From positions 228,685-292,684 of the forward strand of contig NZ_VATA01000003.1 in assembly GCF_005870025.1 (NCBI RefSeq): DNA of 64,000 bases, given 5' to 3'. Below the pieces are notes generated by a model. It was not told the origin of the DNA, ran no database searches, and worked only from the letters and a program-made list of their open reading frames with translations. Positions 53,037 through 62,585 of this stretch are shown in pieces. Positions within the stretch are counted from its first letter, which is position 1. Each line of letters opens with the position of its first letter. Origin of the DNA: Poseidonocella sp. HB161398. Lineage in GTDB: Bacteria; Pseudomonadota; Alphaproteobacteria; Rhodobacterales; Rhodobacteraceae. The translations under genes and the position numbers were made by a program.

Positions 53037-54692
53037 TCAGGCGCTCAGCAGCGCCCGTGCCGCTTCGCGCGCGGCCTCGGTAATGCGGTCGCCCGAGATC
53101 ATCCGGGCGATCTCGTCCACCCGGTCCTCGGGGGCCAGCGGCGTCACGGTCGAGAGCGTGGCGTCGTTCTCGACCCGCTTTTCCACCCGCCAGTGATGGC
53201 TGCCGAGCGCCGCGACCTGCGGGGAATGGGTGACGACCAGCACCTGGGCATGGCCCGCCGCCAGCGCGGCCAGCCTGCGCCCGACCGCATCCGCCGTGGC
53301 GCCGCCGACGCCGCGGTCGATCTCGTCGAAGATCAGCGTCAGCCCGTGGCTGTCCGTGGTCAGGCAGACCTTTAGCGCCAGCAGGAACCGCGAGAGCTCG
53401 CCGCCCGAGGCGATCTTCTCCAGCGGTCCGGAGGGCGCGCCGGGATTGGTGGCGACGCGGAAGGCGACGCTGTCCTGGCCCTCGGGGCCGGCGGGCCCTT
53501 CGGCAATCTCGGTGGCGAAGACCGCGCGCTCCATCTTCAGGGGCGCGAGCTCGGCCATCACCGCCGCATCGAAGCGCGCCGCCGCCGCGCGGCGGGACGC
53601 GCTGAGCTTGTCCGCCAGCGCGCGATAGGCGTCCCCGGCCTCGGCTTCGGCCTTCGACAGCGCCGCCAGCGAGCCCGCGCCGCCGTCGATCGCCTCGATC
53701 CGCGCCTGGAAATCCGCGGCCAGCCCCGGCAGGTCGTCCGGCACGACCGCATGCTTGCGCGCCAGCGCGCGCAGCGCGAAGAGCCGCTCCTCGGTGGCCT
53801 CGAGCTCCAGCGGGTCGAAGGTCAGCGCATCGAGGCAGGCCTCCACCCCGGCCTGGGCCTCGGCCAGCTCCGCCATCGCGCGGTCGAGCGCGGCCAGGGG
53901 CGCATCGGCCAGCCCTTCGAGCGCGGGGCCCGCGCCTTCGAGCCAGCGCGCCGCCTGGGCCATCGCGCCCTCGGCGCCGTTCTCGCCGCCCATCGCGTTC
54001 TGCGCGCCGCGCACGTCGCCGAGCATCCGCTCGGCCGATTGCATCAGGCGGCGGCGGGCATCGAGTTCGGGCTCCTCGCCGGGCTGCGGATCGAGATCCA
54101 GCAGCTCCTCGGCGGCATGGCGCAGGAAATCCTCTTCGGCCCGGGCGCGTTCCAGCGACTCTGCCGCGCGTTCGCGGGCGCGCCGCGCCTCGCGCCAGCC
54201 CGCCCAGGCGACGGCCAGGTCCTCTAGCAGCGCGTCATGCTGCCCGTAGGTGTCGAGCAGCGCCCGGTGGCCGCGGGTGTCCAGCAGCCCGCGGTCGTCA
54301 TGCTGGCCATGCAGCTCGACCAGCACGGCCGAGAGCTGGCGCAGCACTTCGCCGGTGACGCGGCGGTCATTGACCCAGGCGGTCTTGCGCCCCTCGGTCG
54401 TGTTCACCCGGCGCAGGAGCAGCTCGTCGCTGACAGGGATCCCGGCCTCGGCCAGCACCGCGCGGGCAGGGTGGTCGGGCTCCAGCTCGAAAAGCGCGGT
54501 GACCTCGCCCTGGGCGGCGCCCTGGCGGACCAGATCCGCCCGGCCGCGCCAGCCCAGCACGAAGCCGAGACTGTCGAGCAGGATCGACTTGCCCGCGCCG
54601 GTTTCGCCGGTCAGCACGTTGAGACCGGGCCGGAATTCCAGATCCAGCCGGTCGATTATCAGGATGTCGCGGATTTCAAGACCACGCAGCAA
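53037..54692 (-). CDS. recN: DNA repair protein RecN
   Basis: 551 residues; SMC-like ATPase with Walker A GETGAGKSILLDSL near the N-terminus, coiled coils (~155-370), signature SGGELSRFLLALK and Walker B LIFDEIDRGVGG. Acts in double-strand-break repair. Located 29 bp downstream of bamD, the usual lpxC-bamD-recN order. Confidence 0.97.
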   Translation of the reverse strand: MLRGLEIRDILIIDRLDLEFRPGLNVLTGETGAGKSILLDSLGFVLGWRGRADLVRQGAAQGEVTALFELEPDHPARAVLAEAGIPVSDELLLRRVNTTEGRKTAWVNDRRVTGEVLRQLSAVLVELHGQHDDRGLLDTRGHRALLDTYGQHDALLEDLAVAWAGWREARRARERAAESLERARAEEDFLRHAAEELLDLDPQPGEEPELDARRRLMQSAERMLGDVRGAQNAMGGENGAEGAMAQAARWLEGAGPALEGLADAPLAALDRAMAELAEAQAGVEACLDALTFDPLELEATEERLFALRALARKHAVVPDDLPGLAADFQARIEAIDGGAGSLAALSKAEAEAGDAYRALADKLSASRRAAAARFDAAVMAELAPLKMERAVFATEIAEGPAGPEGQDSVAFRVATNPGAPSGPLEKIASGGELSRFLLALKVCLTTDSHGLTLIFDEIDRGVGGATADAVGRRLAALAAGHAQVLVVTHSPQVAALGSHHWRVEKRVENDATLSTVTPLAPEDRVDEIARMISGDRITEAAREAARALLSA

Positions 54693-54721
54693 CCGCAGAC
54701 TACCTCACCCAAAGGCCCGTT

Positions 54722-55552
54722 TCAGAGCCATTCGCCGCGGATCGACTGGCGGTAGATCTGCACCAGCCAGCTGCCACCGGCGGGCTCCAGCGGAAGGCCC
54801 TCGCCGGTCAGCAGCGTGAAGGCGTCGTCGTACCACTCGGACCCCTGGTAGTTATAGCCCAGGATCGCGCCCGCCGTCTGCGCCTCTTCGCGCAGGCCGA
54901 GCGACAGATAGGCCTCGACCAGGCGGTAGAGCGCTTCGGGCGTCTGGCTGGTGGTCTGGAAGTCCTCGACCACGGTGCGGAATCGGTTGGCCGCGGCGGT
55001 ATAGTGCCCCTTCTTGAGGTAGTAGCGGCCGATCTCCATTTCCTTGCCGGCCAGGTGGTCGAAGGCGAGATCGAATTTCAGGATCGCCGAGCGGGCGTAT
55101 TCGCTGTCGGGATAGCGCTCGATCACCAGCCGCAGCGCCTGCAGCGCCTGGAACGTGACGCCCTGGTCGCGGCCGACCTCGTCGATCTGGTCGTAGTAGC
55201 TCAGCGCCAGCAGGTACTGCGCATAGGCGGCGTCCTTGTCGGCGGGGTAGAAGTCGATGTAGCGCTGCGCGGCGGCGCGGCTTTCCTCGTACTTGCGGTC
55301 CACATGCAGCGCGTAGGCCTGCATGATCAGGGCCCGCTTCGCCCATTCCGAATAGGGATAGAGCCGCTCGACCTCGCCGAAGTAGTTCGCGGCTTCCTCG
55401 GCATTGTCCTCGGTCAGCTCGTACTCGGCGCGGTCGTAGATCTCCTTGGCCGAGAACTGCTCGTAGTCGGGCTGCGGCTGCTCGCAGGCGGAAAGGAGAA
55501 CAAGGGCGGCCAGTGAGACCGCAATACCAGATTTCCCGCCTGCCGACATCAT
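54722..55552 (-). CDS. bamD: Outer-membrane assembly factor BamD
   Basis: 276 residues, lipobox LLSAC with lipid Cys23, then five TPR-like repeats (EIYDRAEYELTEDN, AIMQAYALHVDRKYEES...). Lipoprotein component of the BAM complex. The terminator at 55638-55658 separates it from lpxC, so it probably has its own promoter. Confidence 0.95.
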   Translation of the reverse strand: MMSAGGKSGIAVSLAALVLLSACEQPQPDYEQFSAKEIYDRAEYELTEDNAEEAANYFGEVERLYPYSEWAKRALIMQAYALHVDRKYEESRAAAQRYIDFYPADKDAAYAQYLLALSYYDQIDEVGRDQGVTFQALQALRLVIERYPDSEYARSAILKFDLAFDHLAGKEMEIGRYYLKKGHYTAAANRFRTVVEDFQTTSQTPEALYRLVEAYLSLGLREEAQTAGAILGYNYQGSEWYDDAFTLLTGEGLPLEPAGGSWLVQIYRQSIRGEWL

Positions 55553-55637
55553 GCCCGTACCTTACTCCGCTCGACCTGTGCCCGGACCGTTTCTACGATC
55601 CGGTTCGGCACCCCGATAGCACAGAGATTTTCCGGGC

Positions 55638-55658
55638 AAAACGCCTTAGCGGCGTTTT
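55638..55658. terminator. Terminator between lpxC and bamD
   Basis: 8 bp stem AAAACGCC/GGCGTTTT with a 5 nt loop; T runs at both ends make it usable for lpxC on the reverse strand. Confidence 0.75.
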
Positions 55659-55696
55659 TGATGCGGCGCAGGGCGCGGCCAAGAGCCCGGCCCCGC

Positions 55697-56617
55697 TCAG
55701 GCGCAGAGCGCCAGGTCCCGCACGGACACGCCGACGCCGGGCAGGCGGGCCGCCAGATCGAGGTCGCTGGCGATGTAGCGCCAGGCGGTCGGATCGGCGA
55801 AAACCTGCCGCAGCAGTTCGTTGGTCAGCGCATGGCCGGCCTTGTGGCCGGTGTAGCGGCCGAGGATCGGGCCGCCGGCCATCGCCAGGTCGCCGAGCGC
55901 ATCGAGCATCTTGTGGCGCACCGGCTCGTCGGAATGGCGAAGCCCGCCTGGGGAAACAACGCGGTCGCCGTCGACGACCACGGCGTTCTCCAGCGTGCCG
56001 CCAAGCGCCAGGCCCGCGGCATGCATCGCCTCTACATCGGACTGCCGGCAGAAGGTGCGGCTGTCGCAGAGTTCGCGGATGAAGGCGCCATTGGCGAGAT
56101 CCAGCGCACGCGACTGGCTGCCGATCGCGGCATCCGGGAAGGAGATCTGGAAGCTCAGCTCGACGGCGGAGGAGGGCTCCAGCCGCGCCACGGCATCGCC
56201 GCGGCGGACTTCGACCGGCTTGAGGATCTCGATCACTTTCGCGGGAGCGGCCAGCGCCTCGACCCCGGCATTGAGGATGCCGCGGACGAAGGGAGCGGCC
56301 GAGCCGTCGAGGATCGGGACTTCGGGACCGTCGAGCGCGATCACGGCATTGTGGATGCCGAGGCCCGCCAGCGCGGCCATCACGTGCTCCACGGTGGAGA
56401 CGGAATCGCCGGATTCGCCGATCAGCCGGGTGCAGAGCGGGGTCTGTTCGACCATGTCCCAGCGCGCCGGGATCAGCTCGCCGGTGGCGGCGGCGTCGGT
56501 GCGGCGGAACCAGATGCCGTGATTGGCGGCAGCGGGAGAGATCGACATGCGGACGGGCCGGCCCGAATGGAGCCCCTGGCCAATGAACACGGCCTTGCCT
56601 TTCAGAGTCCTTTGCAT
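55697..56617 (-). CDS. lpxC: UDP-3-O-acyl-N-acetylglucosamine deacetylase
   Basis: 306 residues. Zinc ligands His in STVEHVMAAL, and His/Asp in RHKMLDALGD; catalytic His in GHKAGHALTN. Committed step of lipid A synthesis. AAAGGA precedes the ATG at 56617. ftsZ, the usual upstream neighbour, is absent here. Confidence 0.97.
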   Translation of the reverse strand: MQRTLKGKAVFIGQGLHSGRPVRMSISPAAANHGIWFRRTDAAATGELIPARWDMVEQTPLCTRLIGESGDSVSTVEHVMAALAGLGIHNAVIALDGPEVPILDGSAAPFVRGILNAGVEALAAPAKVIEILKPVEVRRGDAVARLEPSSAVELSFQISFPDAAIGSQSRALDLANGAFIRELCDSRTFCRQSDVEAMHAAGLALGGTLENAVVVDGDRVVSPGGLRHSDEPVRHKMLDALGDLAMAGGPILGRYTGHKAGHALTNELLRQVFADPTAWRYIASDLDLAARLPGVGVSVRDLALCA

Positions 56618-56936
56618 GTCGTTTCCTTTCGCTAACTTGTCCGCCTGTCGCAGGATCGAGAGCCTGCCGTCAGGGTCCAGCCACTTCCGGGCCGGTTTCC
56701 TGAGATGGTAGCTAGCGAGCGGCCTGCCCGCACTCAATTCAAAGATTGCAACCGACTGAAACAGAGGGGGTTTCCGGGTCGGCGGGTTTCCGCGCACCCC
56801 TCTTTGTTTGGTCGCTAACATGTTATTTCGAATTGAGATTATCGGGTCGCTCCAGGCCGTTCTCCCGGCGCAAAAAGCGATCAGCGAGGGGTCGGAAAAA
56901 GTCCCGGAAACATGGTTTCGAGAGGGTTGCGCAGGG
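56618..56936. other. Intergenic region upstream of lpxC
   Basis: 319 bp, no gene supported. Reverse-strand promoter candidate for lpxC: TTGAGT (56732-56737), 17 bp, TAGCTA (56709-56714). Other structure: arms AGAGGGG/CCCCTCT (56763-56769, 56797-56803), palindrome TAACATGTTA (56816-56825), and GAAAC/GTTTC (56907-56919) with a T5 run 4-5 nt further on the reverse strand, a weak terminator candidate for the GNAT-like gene. Confidence 0.45.
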
Positions 56937-57929
56937 TCAAGCGGGGTGGTGCGGTCCCATCGCGGCGGCCTTCGGTGCGGCCCCGGGCGGGCGTCCATGG
57001 CCGAAAAACCGGGCGCAGGCGCGGCTGCCCGGTGCGTCGATCCAGCTTGATCCCAGCGCCACCGGCTCGGCCCCGGCGCCGAGCTTGAACCGCGCCAGGC
57101 CGGGGGTGCGGTGGGTGTCGAGCAGCCCCAGCTCTGCCCAGCGGCAGCCGCGCCGCGCCAGCCATCCCGCCGCCTCCCACAGCAGGAGCGCATGCGCGCC
57201 GGTGGCGCGTCCGGCGCTGCCGGACCAGCCCAGATGGTAGGTGGCGGTGCAGCCATGGACGAGGAAGAGCATGCCGGCCACCGGCACGCCGCCCAGCGAG
57301 GCGGCGAAGACCCGCGCGGCGCGGGGGCCGTTCTCCAGCCGCCAGGCCTGCAGGAAGCCCGCGGGCAGGTGGCGGTAGCGGCGGCGGCGCGCCTGCTCGG
57401 CCTCGCGCCGCAGCAGCCAGTGGCCGGGATCGGCGGGCAGGGGGCCCTGGCTCAGCTCCAGCCCGGCCTCCTGCGCACGGCGCAGGCGGTTGCGCCATTT
57501 GCCGTGCATCCGCGCCATCCGCTCCGCCGGGCTGCCGTCGAGGCGCAGCCGCGCCTGGGTGCCGCCGGTCATCAGCGGCAGCAGCCCGGCAGAGGCGGCC
57601 GGATCGGCGCCCCCGAGGCAGTCGGGCGAGAGCACTGCTGCGCGGCAGTCCCGCCGCAGCCACGCCGCCAGTCCCGCGAGCGCGGCGGCGGCCTCCTCCG
57701 GGCAGGGCGGCTCGGCCCAGACCGGCCCGCGCGGCACCAGCGCCACCCGCCCGATGAGCGGCCAGCGCCGGAAGAGCACCTGCGCGGTCGCGCGCGGCCG
57801 GGACGCCGGGCCGAGCCCCAGCCAGGCGGTCCCGGCCCCCGCCAGGGCGCAGGCGCGGCCATAGGCGGGGTGCTGCTGCATCGGCGCCGCGGCCAGCCCG
57901 GGAAGTGAGGGAAGCTCTGTCCAGTCCAT
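56937..57929 (-). CDS. FemAB/GNAT-like acyltransferase
   Basis: 330 residues. Two-lobed GNAT/FemAB pattern; WRNRLRRAQEAGLE in the middle and GRATGAHALLLWEAAGWLARRGCRWAELG-type second lobe (quoted in part) fit lipid II or peptide aminoacyl/N-acyl transferases. Very Arg/Ala-rich. The ATG at 57929 (MDWTELPSL) is preferred to 57947. Substrate unknown. Confidence 0.75.
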   Translation of the reverse strand: MDWTELPSLPGLAAAPMQQHPAYGRACALAGAGTAWLGLGPASRPRATAQVLFRRWPLIGRVALVPRGPVWAEPPCPEEAAAALAGLAAWLRRDCRAAVLSPDCLGGADPAASAGLLPLMTGGTQARLRLDGSPAERMARMHGKWRNRLRRAQEAGLELSQGPLPADPGHWLLRREAEQARRRRYRHLPAGFLQAWRLENGPRAARVFAASLGGVPVAGMLFLVHGCTATYHLGWSGSAGRATGAHALLLWEAAGWLARRGCRWAELGLLDTHRTPGLARFKLGAGAEPVALGSSWIDAPGSRACARFFGHGRPPGAAPKAAAMGPHHPA

Positions 57930-57975
57930 GGCCCACGTTAAGGGCATGGAAACCTAACGGCGGGTTAATGCCGCC

Positions 57976-58125
57976 ATGCGCCGCAACCCCGCTCCTGTCC
58001 TGGGCGTCGACGCCCCGCCGCCCCGGCCGACTTTCGCCGGGGCGTTCTGGCTTGCCTCGGCGCTGTCAATTCCCGTCGGCGTGATCCTCATCACGATCGA
58101 AGGAGCGGTGCGAATGTTGTTCTAG
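57976..58125 (+). CDS. 49-residue candidate membrane microprotein
   Basis: MRRNPAPVLGVDAPPPRP, then a single predicted membrane segment (TFAGAFWLASALSIPVG and VILITIEGA), ending RMLF. Starts 46 bp from the divergent GNAT-like gene and ends 63 bp before the cytochrome c556 gene. No clear ribosome site (CATGG..GCC region). The coherent Pro-rich head plus membrane helix suggests a real gene; unproven. Confidence 0.45.
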   Translation: MRRNPAPVLGVDAPPPRPTFAGAFWLASALSIPVGVILITIEGAVRMLF

Positions 58126-58188
58126 GCGCACCGGCCGGTGGTTGCTAACGTCCGGGCAAGACGCCAGCCCTACAGGAGTTCCAGTCTT

Positions 58189-58623
58189 ATGATCCGCATT
58201 CTGGTTGCAAGCGCCGCCCTTTCCGCCCTGTCCTTCGCCGTCCAGGCCGCCGAGCCCACCGATCCGCATGTGATCGAGCGGACCCAGGCGATGAAGACCA
58301 TCGGCAAGAACACCAAGATCCTGGGCGACATGGCCAAGGGCGCGGTCGCCTTCGATGCCGCCGCCGCGCAGGAAGCCGCCGCGACCATCGCCGCCACGGC
58401 GACCGAAGTGCCGTCGCTCTTCGAGACCGAGGCCGACGATCCGGCCTCGGAGGCGCTGCCGGTGATCTGGACGCAGTATGACGACTTCACCACCAAGGCG
58501 GCGGATCTGGAGATGGCCGCCTCCGCCGCGGCGGAGAGCATCCAGGCCCAGGCCGATCTCGGCCCGGCGCTCGGCCAGATCGGCGCGGCCTGCAAGGCCT
58601 GCCACAGCACCTATCGCGAGTGA
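58189..58623 (+). CDS. Cytochrome c556/c'-type protein
   Basis: 144 residues, signal peptide 1-21, four-helix-bundle cytochrome with the haem site at the C-terminus, C135-x-x-C138-H139 (CKACH), and Met35 as possible sixth ligand. Periplasmic; function in electron transfer or gas binding is not fixed. CAGGAG precedes the ATG. Followed by a terminator. Confidence 0.92.
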   Translation: MIRILVASAALSALSFAVQAAEPTDPHVIERTQAMKTIGKNTKILGDMAKGAVAFDAAAAQEAAATIAATATEVPSLFETEADDPASEALPVIWTQYDDFTTKAADLEMAASAAAESIQAQADLGPALGQIGAACKACHSTYRE

Positions 58624-58645
58624 TCTTTCCCGCAAGGGGATGGAG

Positions 58646-58669
58646 AAAGAGGGCTCGCGGGCCCTCTTT
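58646..58669. terminator. Terminator between cytochrome c556 and tyrS
   Basis: 9 bp perfect stem AAAGAGGGC/GCCCTCTTT with a 6 nt loop; serves both convergent genes. Confidence 0.75.
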
Positions 58670-58674
58670 GCATG

Positions 58675-59952
58675 TCAGCCGGCCAGCGTGACCAGCGCGT
58701 GGCGCTTCTTGCCGGCCGACAGCTTGACCGGCGAGGCCAGCGCGGCGGCGTCGAGCATCAGCCCGGCATCGGTCAGCGGCTCGTCATTGATCCGCGCGCC
58801 GTTGTCGGTGATCAGCCGCTTGGCCTCCTTGCCGGTTTTCGCCAGCCCGGTGCGCACGATCAGCTGCACGACCGAGATGCCCTCGGCGACGTCCTCGGCC
58901 GAGAGCTCCAGCGTCGGCAGGTCGTCGCCCACGCCGCCCTTCTCGAAGACCTCGCGCGCGGTGGCCTCGGCCGCCGCCGCCGCCTCGGCGCCGTGCAGGA
59001 GCGTCGTCACCTCGCGGGCGAGGATGATCTTGCCCTCGTTGATCTCCGAGCCCGCCAGCGCGCCCAGGCGGTCGCATTCGTCGACCGGCAGCTCGGTATA
59101 GAGCTTGAGGAAGCGGCCGACATCGGCATCGGTGGTGTTGCGCCAGAACTGCCAGAACTCGTAGGGGCTCAGCATCTCGCCGTTCAGCCAGACCGCGCCG
59201 CCCTGGGACTTGCCCATCTTGCGCCCGTCCGAGGTGGTCAGCAGCGGCGAGGTCAGCCCGTAGATCTCGCGGTCGAGCACGCGCCGGGTCAGGTCGATGC
59301 CGTTGACGATGTTGCCCCACTGGTCCGAGCCGCCCATCTGCAGGACGCAGCCATAGCGGCGGTTCAGCTCGAGGAAGTCGTAGGCCTGCAGGATCATGTA
59401 GTTGAATTCGAGGAAGCTCAGGCTCTGCTCGCGGTCGAGGCGCGACTTCACGGATTCGAAGCTGAGCATCCGGTTCACCGAGAAATGGCGGCCGATGTCG
59501 CGCAGGAAATCCAGGTAGTTAAGGCTGTCGAGCCACTCGGCATTGTTGCGCATCAGCGCCTTGTTGCCGCCCGAGGCGACCGGGGTCCCGGCCTTGTCGT
59601 TGTAGTCGAGGTAGCGCGCGAAGACCTTCTGCATGCCGCGGATATTGGCCTCGATCTGCTCCGGGCCCAAGAGCGGGCGCTCGTCGGAGCGGAAGGAGGG
59701 ATCGCCCACCTTGGTGGTGCCGCCGCCCATCAGCGTCACGGGCCGGTGCCCGGTCTTCTGCAGCCAGCGCAGCATCATGATGTTCAGCAGATGGCCGACA
59801 TGCAGGGAGGCCGCAGTGGCGTCATAGCCGATATAGGCGGTCACCACTCCGGAGGTCAGCGCGTCGTCGAGCCCCTGCAGATCGGTGCAGTCTGCCATGT
59901 AGCCGCGCGACTGCATGACATTGAGAAACTCGGATCTAGGAGTATAGGTCAT
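58675..59952 (-). CDS. tyrS: Tyrosyl-tRNA synthetase
   Basis: 425 residues. Class I signatures: HIGH-like LHVGHLL and KMSKS-like KMGKS; tyrosine pocket YIGYDATA; C-terminal S4-type RNA-binding domain (~355-420, [14 protein letters not shown]). The ATG at 59952 gives the family length; the 45-residue upstream extension overlaps anmK and was rejected. Confidence 0.97.
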   Translation of the reverse strand: MTYTPRSEFLNVMQSRGYMADCTDLQGLDDALTSGVVTAYIGYDATAASLHVGHLLNIMMLRWLQKTGHRPVTLMGGGTTKVGDPSFRSDERPLLGPEQIEANIRGMQKVFARYLDYNDKAGTPVASGGNKALMRNNAEWLDSLNYLDFLRDIGRHFSVNRMLSFESVKSRLDREQSLSFLEFNYMILQAYDFLELNRRYGCVLQMGGSDQWGNIVNGIDLTRRVLDREIYGLTSPLLTTSDGRKMGKSQGGAVWLNGEMLSPYEFWQFWRNTTDADVGRFLKLYTELPVDECDRLGALAGSEINEGKIILAREVTTLLHGAEAAAAAEATAREVFEKGGVGDDLPTLELSAEDVAEGISVVQLIVRTGLAKTGKEAKRLITDNGARINDEPLTDAGLMLDAAALASPVKLSAGKKRHALVTLAG

Positions 59953-59995
59953 CAGTGTCGCCCTTTTTCGGATGGGCGGGGGTATAGGGGGTTCG

Positions 59996-61114
59996 ATGGA
60001 AGAGGAAAAGGCCTCTGGCGCGCTCACGGCGCTAGGCACGATGTCGGGCACGTCGCTCGACGGGGTCGACGCGGCGGTGCTGGTCACCGACGGGGTGAAG
60101 ATATACGGCTTCGGGCCGACCGGCTACCGCGCCTATGGCGCGAACGAGGCGGCAGTGCTGCGGGGCGCGCTCGGGCACTGGCCGGGCGAAGAGGGGGTCG
60201 AGGCGGCGGCCGAGCTGGTGACGGCGGCGCATGCCGACCTGCTGAAGACCTTCGGCGAGGTCGACCTGATCGGCTTCCACGGCCAGACCTTCGCGCATGA
60301 GCCGAAGGGGCGGGGCACGTTCCAGGCCGGGGACGGGCAGGCGATCGCCGATGCGACCGGTCGGCCGGTGGTCTGGGACTTCCGCTCGGCCGATGTGGCC
60401 GCGGGCGGAGAGGGCGCGCCGCTGGCGCCGGTCTACCACTGGGCGTTGGCGCGCTGGATCAAGGCGGAGGCGCCGGTCGCCTTCCTCAATCTCGGCGGGG
60501 TGGGCAACCTGACCTGGGTCGACCCGGCCGCGCCCGATCCCTTCGCGCCCGGCGGGCTTCTGGCCTTCGATACCGGCCCGGCGAATGCGCCGGTCAACGA
60601 CCTGGTCGCCCGCCGCCTCGGCTGGAGCCAGGATGCCGACGGCGCGCTGGCAGCTTCGGGGCGGGTCCACCCGAATACCGTGGTCGACATGCTCTCGCAC
60701 CGCTATTTCCAGCGCACTCCGCCGAAGAGCCTCGACCGCGACGCCTTCCCCGACCTGGCCGAGCGGGTGATGGGCATGACCGATGCCGATGCCGCCGCGA
60801 CGCTGGTCCGGATCGCGGCCGAGGCGGTGGCGGCGGGGCTGGCCTGGTGCCCCTCGGTGCCGGAGCGGATTCTCGTGACCGGCGGCGGGCGCCACAACAA
60901 GGCGATGATGGCCGCGCTGGCCGAGGTGCTGCCCTGCGCGGTCGTGCCGGTGGAGGCGGTCGGGCTGGATGGCGACATGCTCGAGGCGCAGGCCTTTGCC
61001 TATCTGGCGGTGCGCGCGCTGCATGGTTTGCCGCTCTCGGGACCGGGCACGACCGGCGCGCCGGAACCGGTCCCGGGCGGCCGGATCTCCTGGCCGGAGG
61101 GCAGCTGGAAATGA
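59996..61114 (+). CDS. anmK: Anhydro-N-acetylmuramic acid kinase
   Basis: 372 residues, ASKHA-fold sugar kinase: [12 protein letters not shown] near the N-terminus, [27 protein letters not shown] and [12 protein letters not shown]. Recycles peptidoglycan by converting anhydroMurNAc to MurNAc-6-P. ATG at 59996, divergent from tyrS with 43 bp between starts. Confidence 0.96.
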   Translation: MEEEKASGALTALGTMSGTSLDGVDAAVLVTDGVKIYGFGPTGYRAYGANEAAVLRGALGHWPGEEGVEAAAELVTAAHADLLKTFGEVDLIGFHGQTFAHEPKGRGTFQAGDGQAIADATGRPVVWDFRSADVAAGGEGAPLAPVYHWALARWIKAEAPVAFLNLGGVGNLTWVDPAAPDPFAPGGLLAFDTGPANAPVNDLVARRLGWSQDADGALAASGRVHPNTVVDMLSHRYFQRTPPKSLDRDAFPDLAERVMGMTDADAAATLVRIAAEAVAAGLAWCPSVPERILVTGGGRHNKAMMAALAEVLPCAVVPVEAVGLDGDMLEAQAFAYLAVRALHGLPLSGPGTTGAPEPVPGGRISWPEGSWK

Positions 61115-61128
61115 CGTCAGGGCAGCGG

Positions 61129-61145
61129 TCGCGATTTTTTCGCGA
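61129..61145. repeat. TCGCGA inverted repeat after anmK
   Basis: TCGCGA-TTTTT-TCGCGA, ending 62 bp before the tRNA. Possible weak terminator or structure; no downstream T run. Confidence 0.35.
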
Positions 61146-61206
61146 AAGCGTCATGACCCTGCTTGACGGGGCCGGCGCACATCCTTAGAGAGCCCGGACA
61201 CACAGT

Positions 61207-61282
61207 GGGCCGTTAGCTCAGTTGGTAGAGCAACTGACTTTTAATCAGTGGGTCACAGGTTCGAATCCTGTACGGCTCACCA
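61207..61282 (+). tRNA. tRNA-Lys (anticodon UUU)
   Basis: 76 nt including an encoded CCA. Acceptor GGGCCGT/ACGGCTC, D arm GCTCAGTTGGTAGAGC, anticodon loop CTTTTAA with anticodon TTT, T arm with GGTTCGAATCC. Directly followed (7 bp) by a reverse-strand integrase gene, so its 3' end is the likely attachment site of an integrated element. Confidence 0.97.
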
Positions 61283-61289
61283 CTGAACA

Positions 61290-62417
61290 TCAGTTTTCCT
61301 TTCCTTTAAGGGACTTGGTGTCGATATTGGCGAACCAATCAGGAAGGTTCGCCAGATTTTGTTCTCCATTCGGACGTGCGAGCAGCTTCTCGAAAGCTGA
61401 ATCAGCCAATCCTTCGCGTTCTGCCGCAGCCGTGTATTGCTGCACAAGCGCCAGCGTCTTGTGGCCCGTCACCGACGCGATCTGGTTCGTGGTTGCTCCT
61501 GCCTCCGCGAGTCGCCGCGCACAGGCCTTCCGCAGGCCGTGAGACGAGCAGGCGGGCAAATCCGCCTCCCTGGTCCAGCGCTGCATGAGATTGCCCAGTC
61601 CGGCCGCTGTACGCGCCGTACCGCGCCTCGTGGAGATGTAGGGCCGGTCGGTCGGCAGCTTGGCCAGGACTGCTGCAAGGTCCGGATGCACGGGAATCGA
61701 GATCAGACGCCCGTTGGTCTTCTTCGTTTTCTGGCGACGGTACTGAAACCGCCCATCCTTTATGTTCCAGGGGCCAAGCTGCACCGCATCCACGCGGGCC
61801 GCACCGGTGTAGGCCATCAGCGTCATCACCCTGTGCGCCTCAGTGCCCTCAGGATGCGTCTGGATGAATTTTGCGATCTCTGCCTCGGTCCAGGTGTGGA
61901 AGCCCTCTGTGGCGACCTTGTAGGGCTTCGTGGCGCGTGCCGGGTTGTCGGTCCGCCATTCCAGCGTGATCGCGTAGTCCAGGAGCTGGATCAGCCTCTT
62001 GCGCAGGTTGTTGGCCGCTGCAGGCGTGTCCGCCTTGGCAGCCAGAAGGTCCTGCACATGACGGAGCTGCATCAGGTGCACGGGCTTGTCGCCATGCTGC
62101 TGGCGAAAGCTCTCGACCACACCGCGGTAAACGCGCTGCGTCGATGCCTCGAGCGCCAGGAAGTCCTGCGACCGGTACCATTTTGAGACGAGCAGCCCGA
62201 CACTGCCGGGTTTCGCGCGACCGGCGCCGACGCCTCCGCGCGTCCGGTGTCCCTCCAGCGCAGCTTCGTACCGCCGGATGAAATCCTCTGAGCCATAATC
62301 CGATCCGAGCTCGGCCGAGAAGCTACCCTTGCGAAAGCGCCAGCGGCGCTTGCCGTGCCGGTCGAAATAAGAGGTCGCGCCGGGATACTGGCGGCTGCGC
62401 TTCAGGCCTGATCCCAC
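61290..62417 (-). CDS. Tyrosine-type site-specific integrase
   Basis: 375 residues. N-terminal arm-binding region, SAM-like core-binding domain (~70-165), catalytic domain with Arg208 (TGAARVDAV), Lys in the beta hairpin region, His293-x-x-Arg296 (SSHGLRKA), His319 (TGHKTL) and Tyr328 (VQQYT). All catalytic residues are kept. It is oriented with its 3' end toward the tRNA, the usual arrangement. ATG at 62417; overlaps the next upstream gene by 16 bp. Confidence 0.95.
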   Translation of the reverse strand: MGSGLKRSRQYPGATSYFDRHGKRRWRFRKGSFSAELGSDYGSEDFIRRYEAALEGHRTRGGVGAGRAKPGSVGLLVSKWYRSQDFLALEASTQRVYRGVVESFRQQHGDKPVHLMQLRHVQDLLAAKADTPAAANNLRKRLIQLLDYAITLEWRTDNPARATKPYKVATEGFHTWTEAEIAKFIQTHPEGTEAHRVMTLMAYTGAARVDAVQLGPWNIKDGRFQYRRQKTKKTNGRLISIPVHPDLAAVLAKLPTDRPYISTRRGTARTAAGLGNLMQRWTREADLPACSSHGLRKACARRLAEAGATTNQIASVTGHKTLALVQQYTAAAEREGLADSAFEKLLARPNGEQNLANLPDWFANIDTKSLKGKEN

Positions 62418-62575
62418 GGGTTTTCCTCCTCCTGCGCCTTCGGCGTGGCCGTGTAGATGACGACGGTGCCGTCGCGGCTGATCTCCGAGCGCCCGATGGG
62501 GATCCCGGCATCCCGATACGCTTTCAGGTATCGGGTCAGCTCGGATTGCGTGATGCGTGCCTTCTCTGCCGCCAT
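62402..62575 (-). CDS. 57-residue protein upstream of the integrase
   Basis: MAAEKARITQSELTRYLKAY..., basic N-terminal half with a helical pattern, then a short beta-like part (DGTVVIYTATP) and an acidic end. GAGGAGG lies just before the ATG, and the gene overlaps the integrase start by 16 bp, so the two are translated together. Too short to assign; a DNA-binding helper role is plausible. Confidence 0.7.
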   Translation of the reverse strand: MAAEKARITQSELTRYLKAYRDAGIPIGRSEISRDGTVVIYTATPKAQEEENPWDQA

Positions 62576-62585
62576 CTTCGCCTCC

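Noticed and set aside
61129..61145. TCGCGA repeat as a terminator for anmK
   Set aside because: The T run lies in the loop, not after the stem; listed only as a repeat.
61207..61282. Possible second tRNA or att copy elsewhere in the window
   Set aside because: The tRNA 3' sequence was not found again before base 64000.
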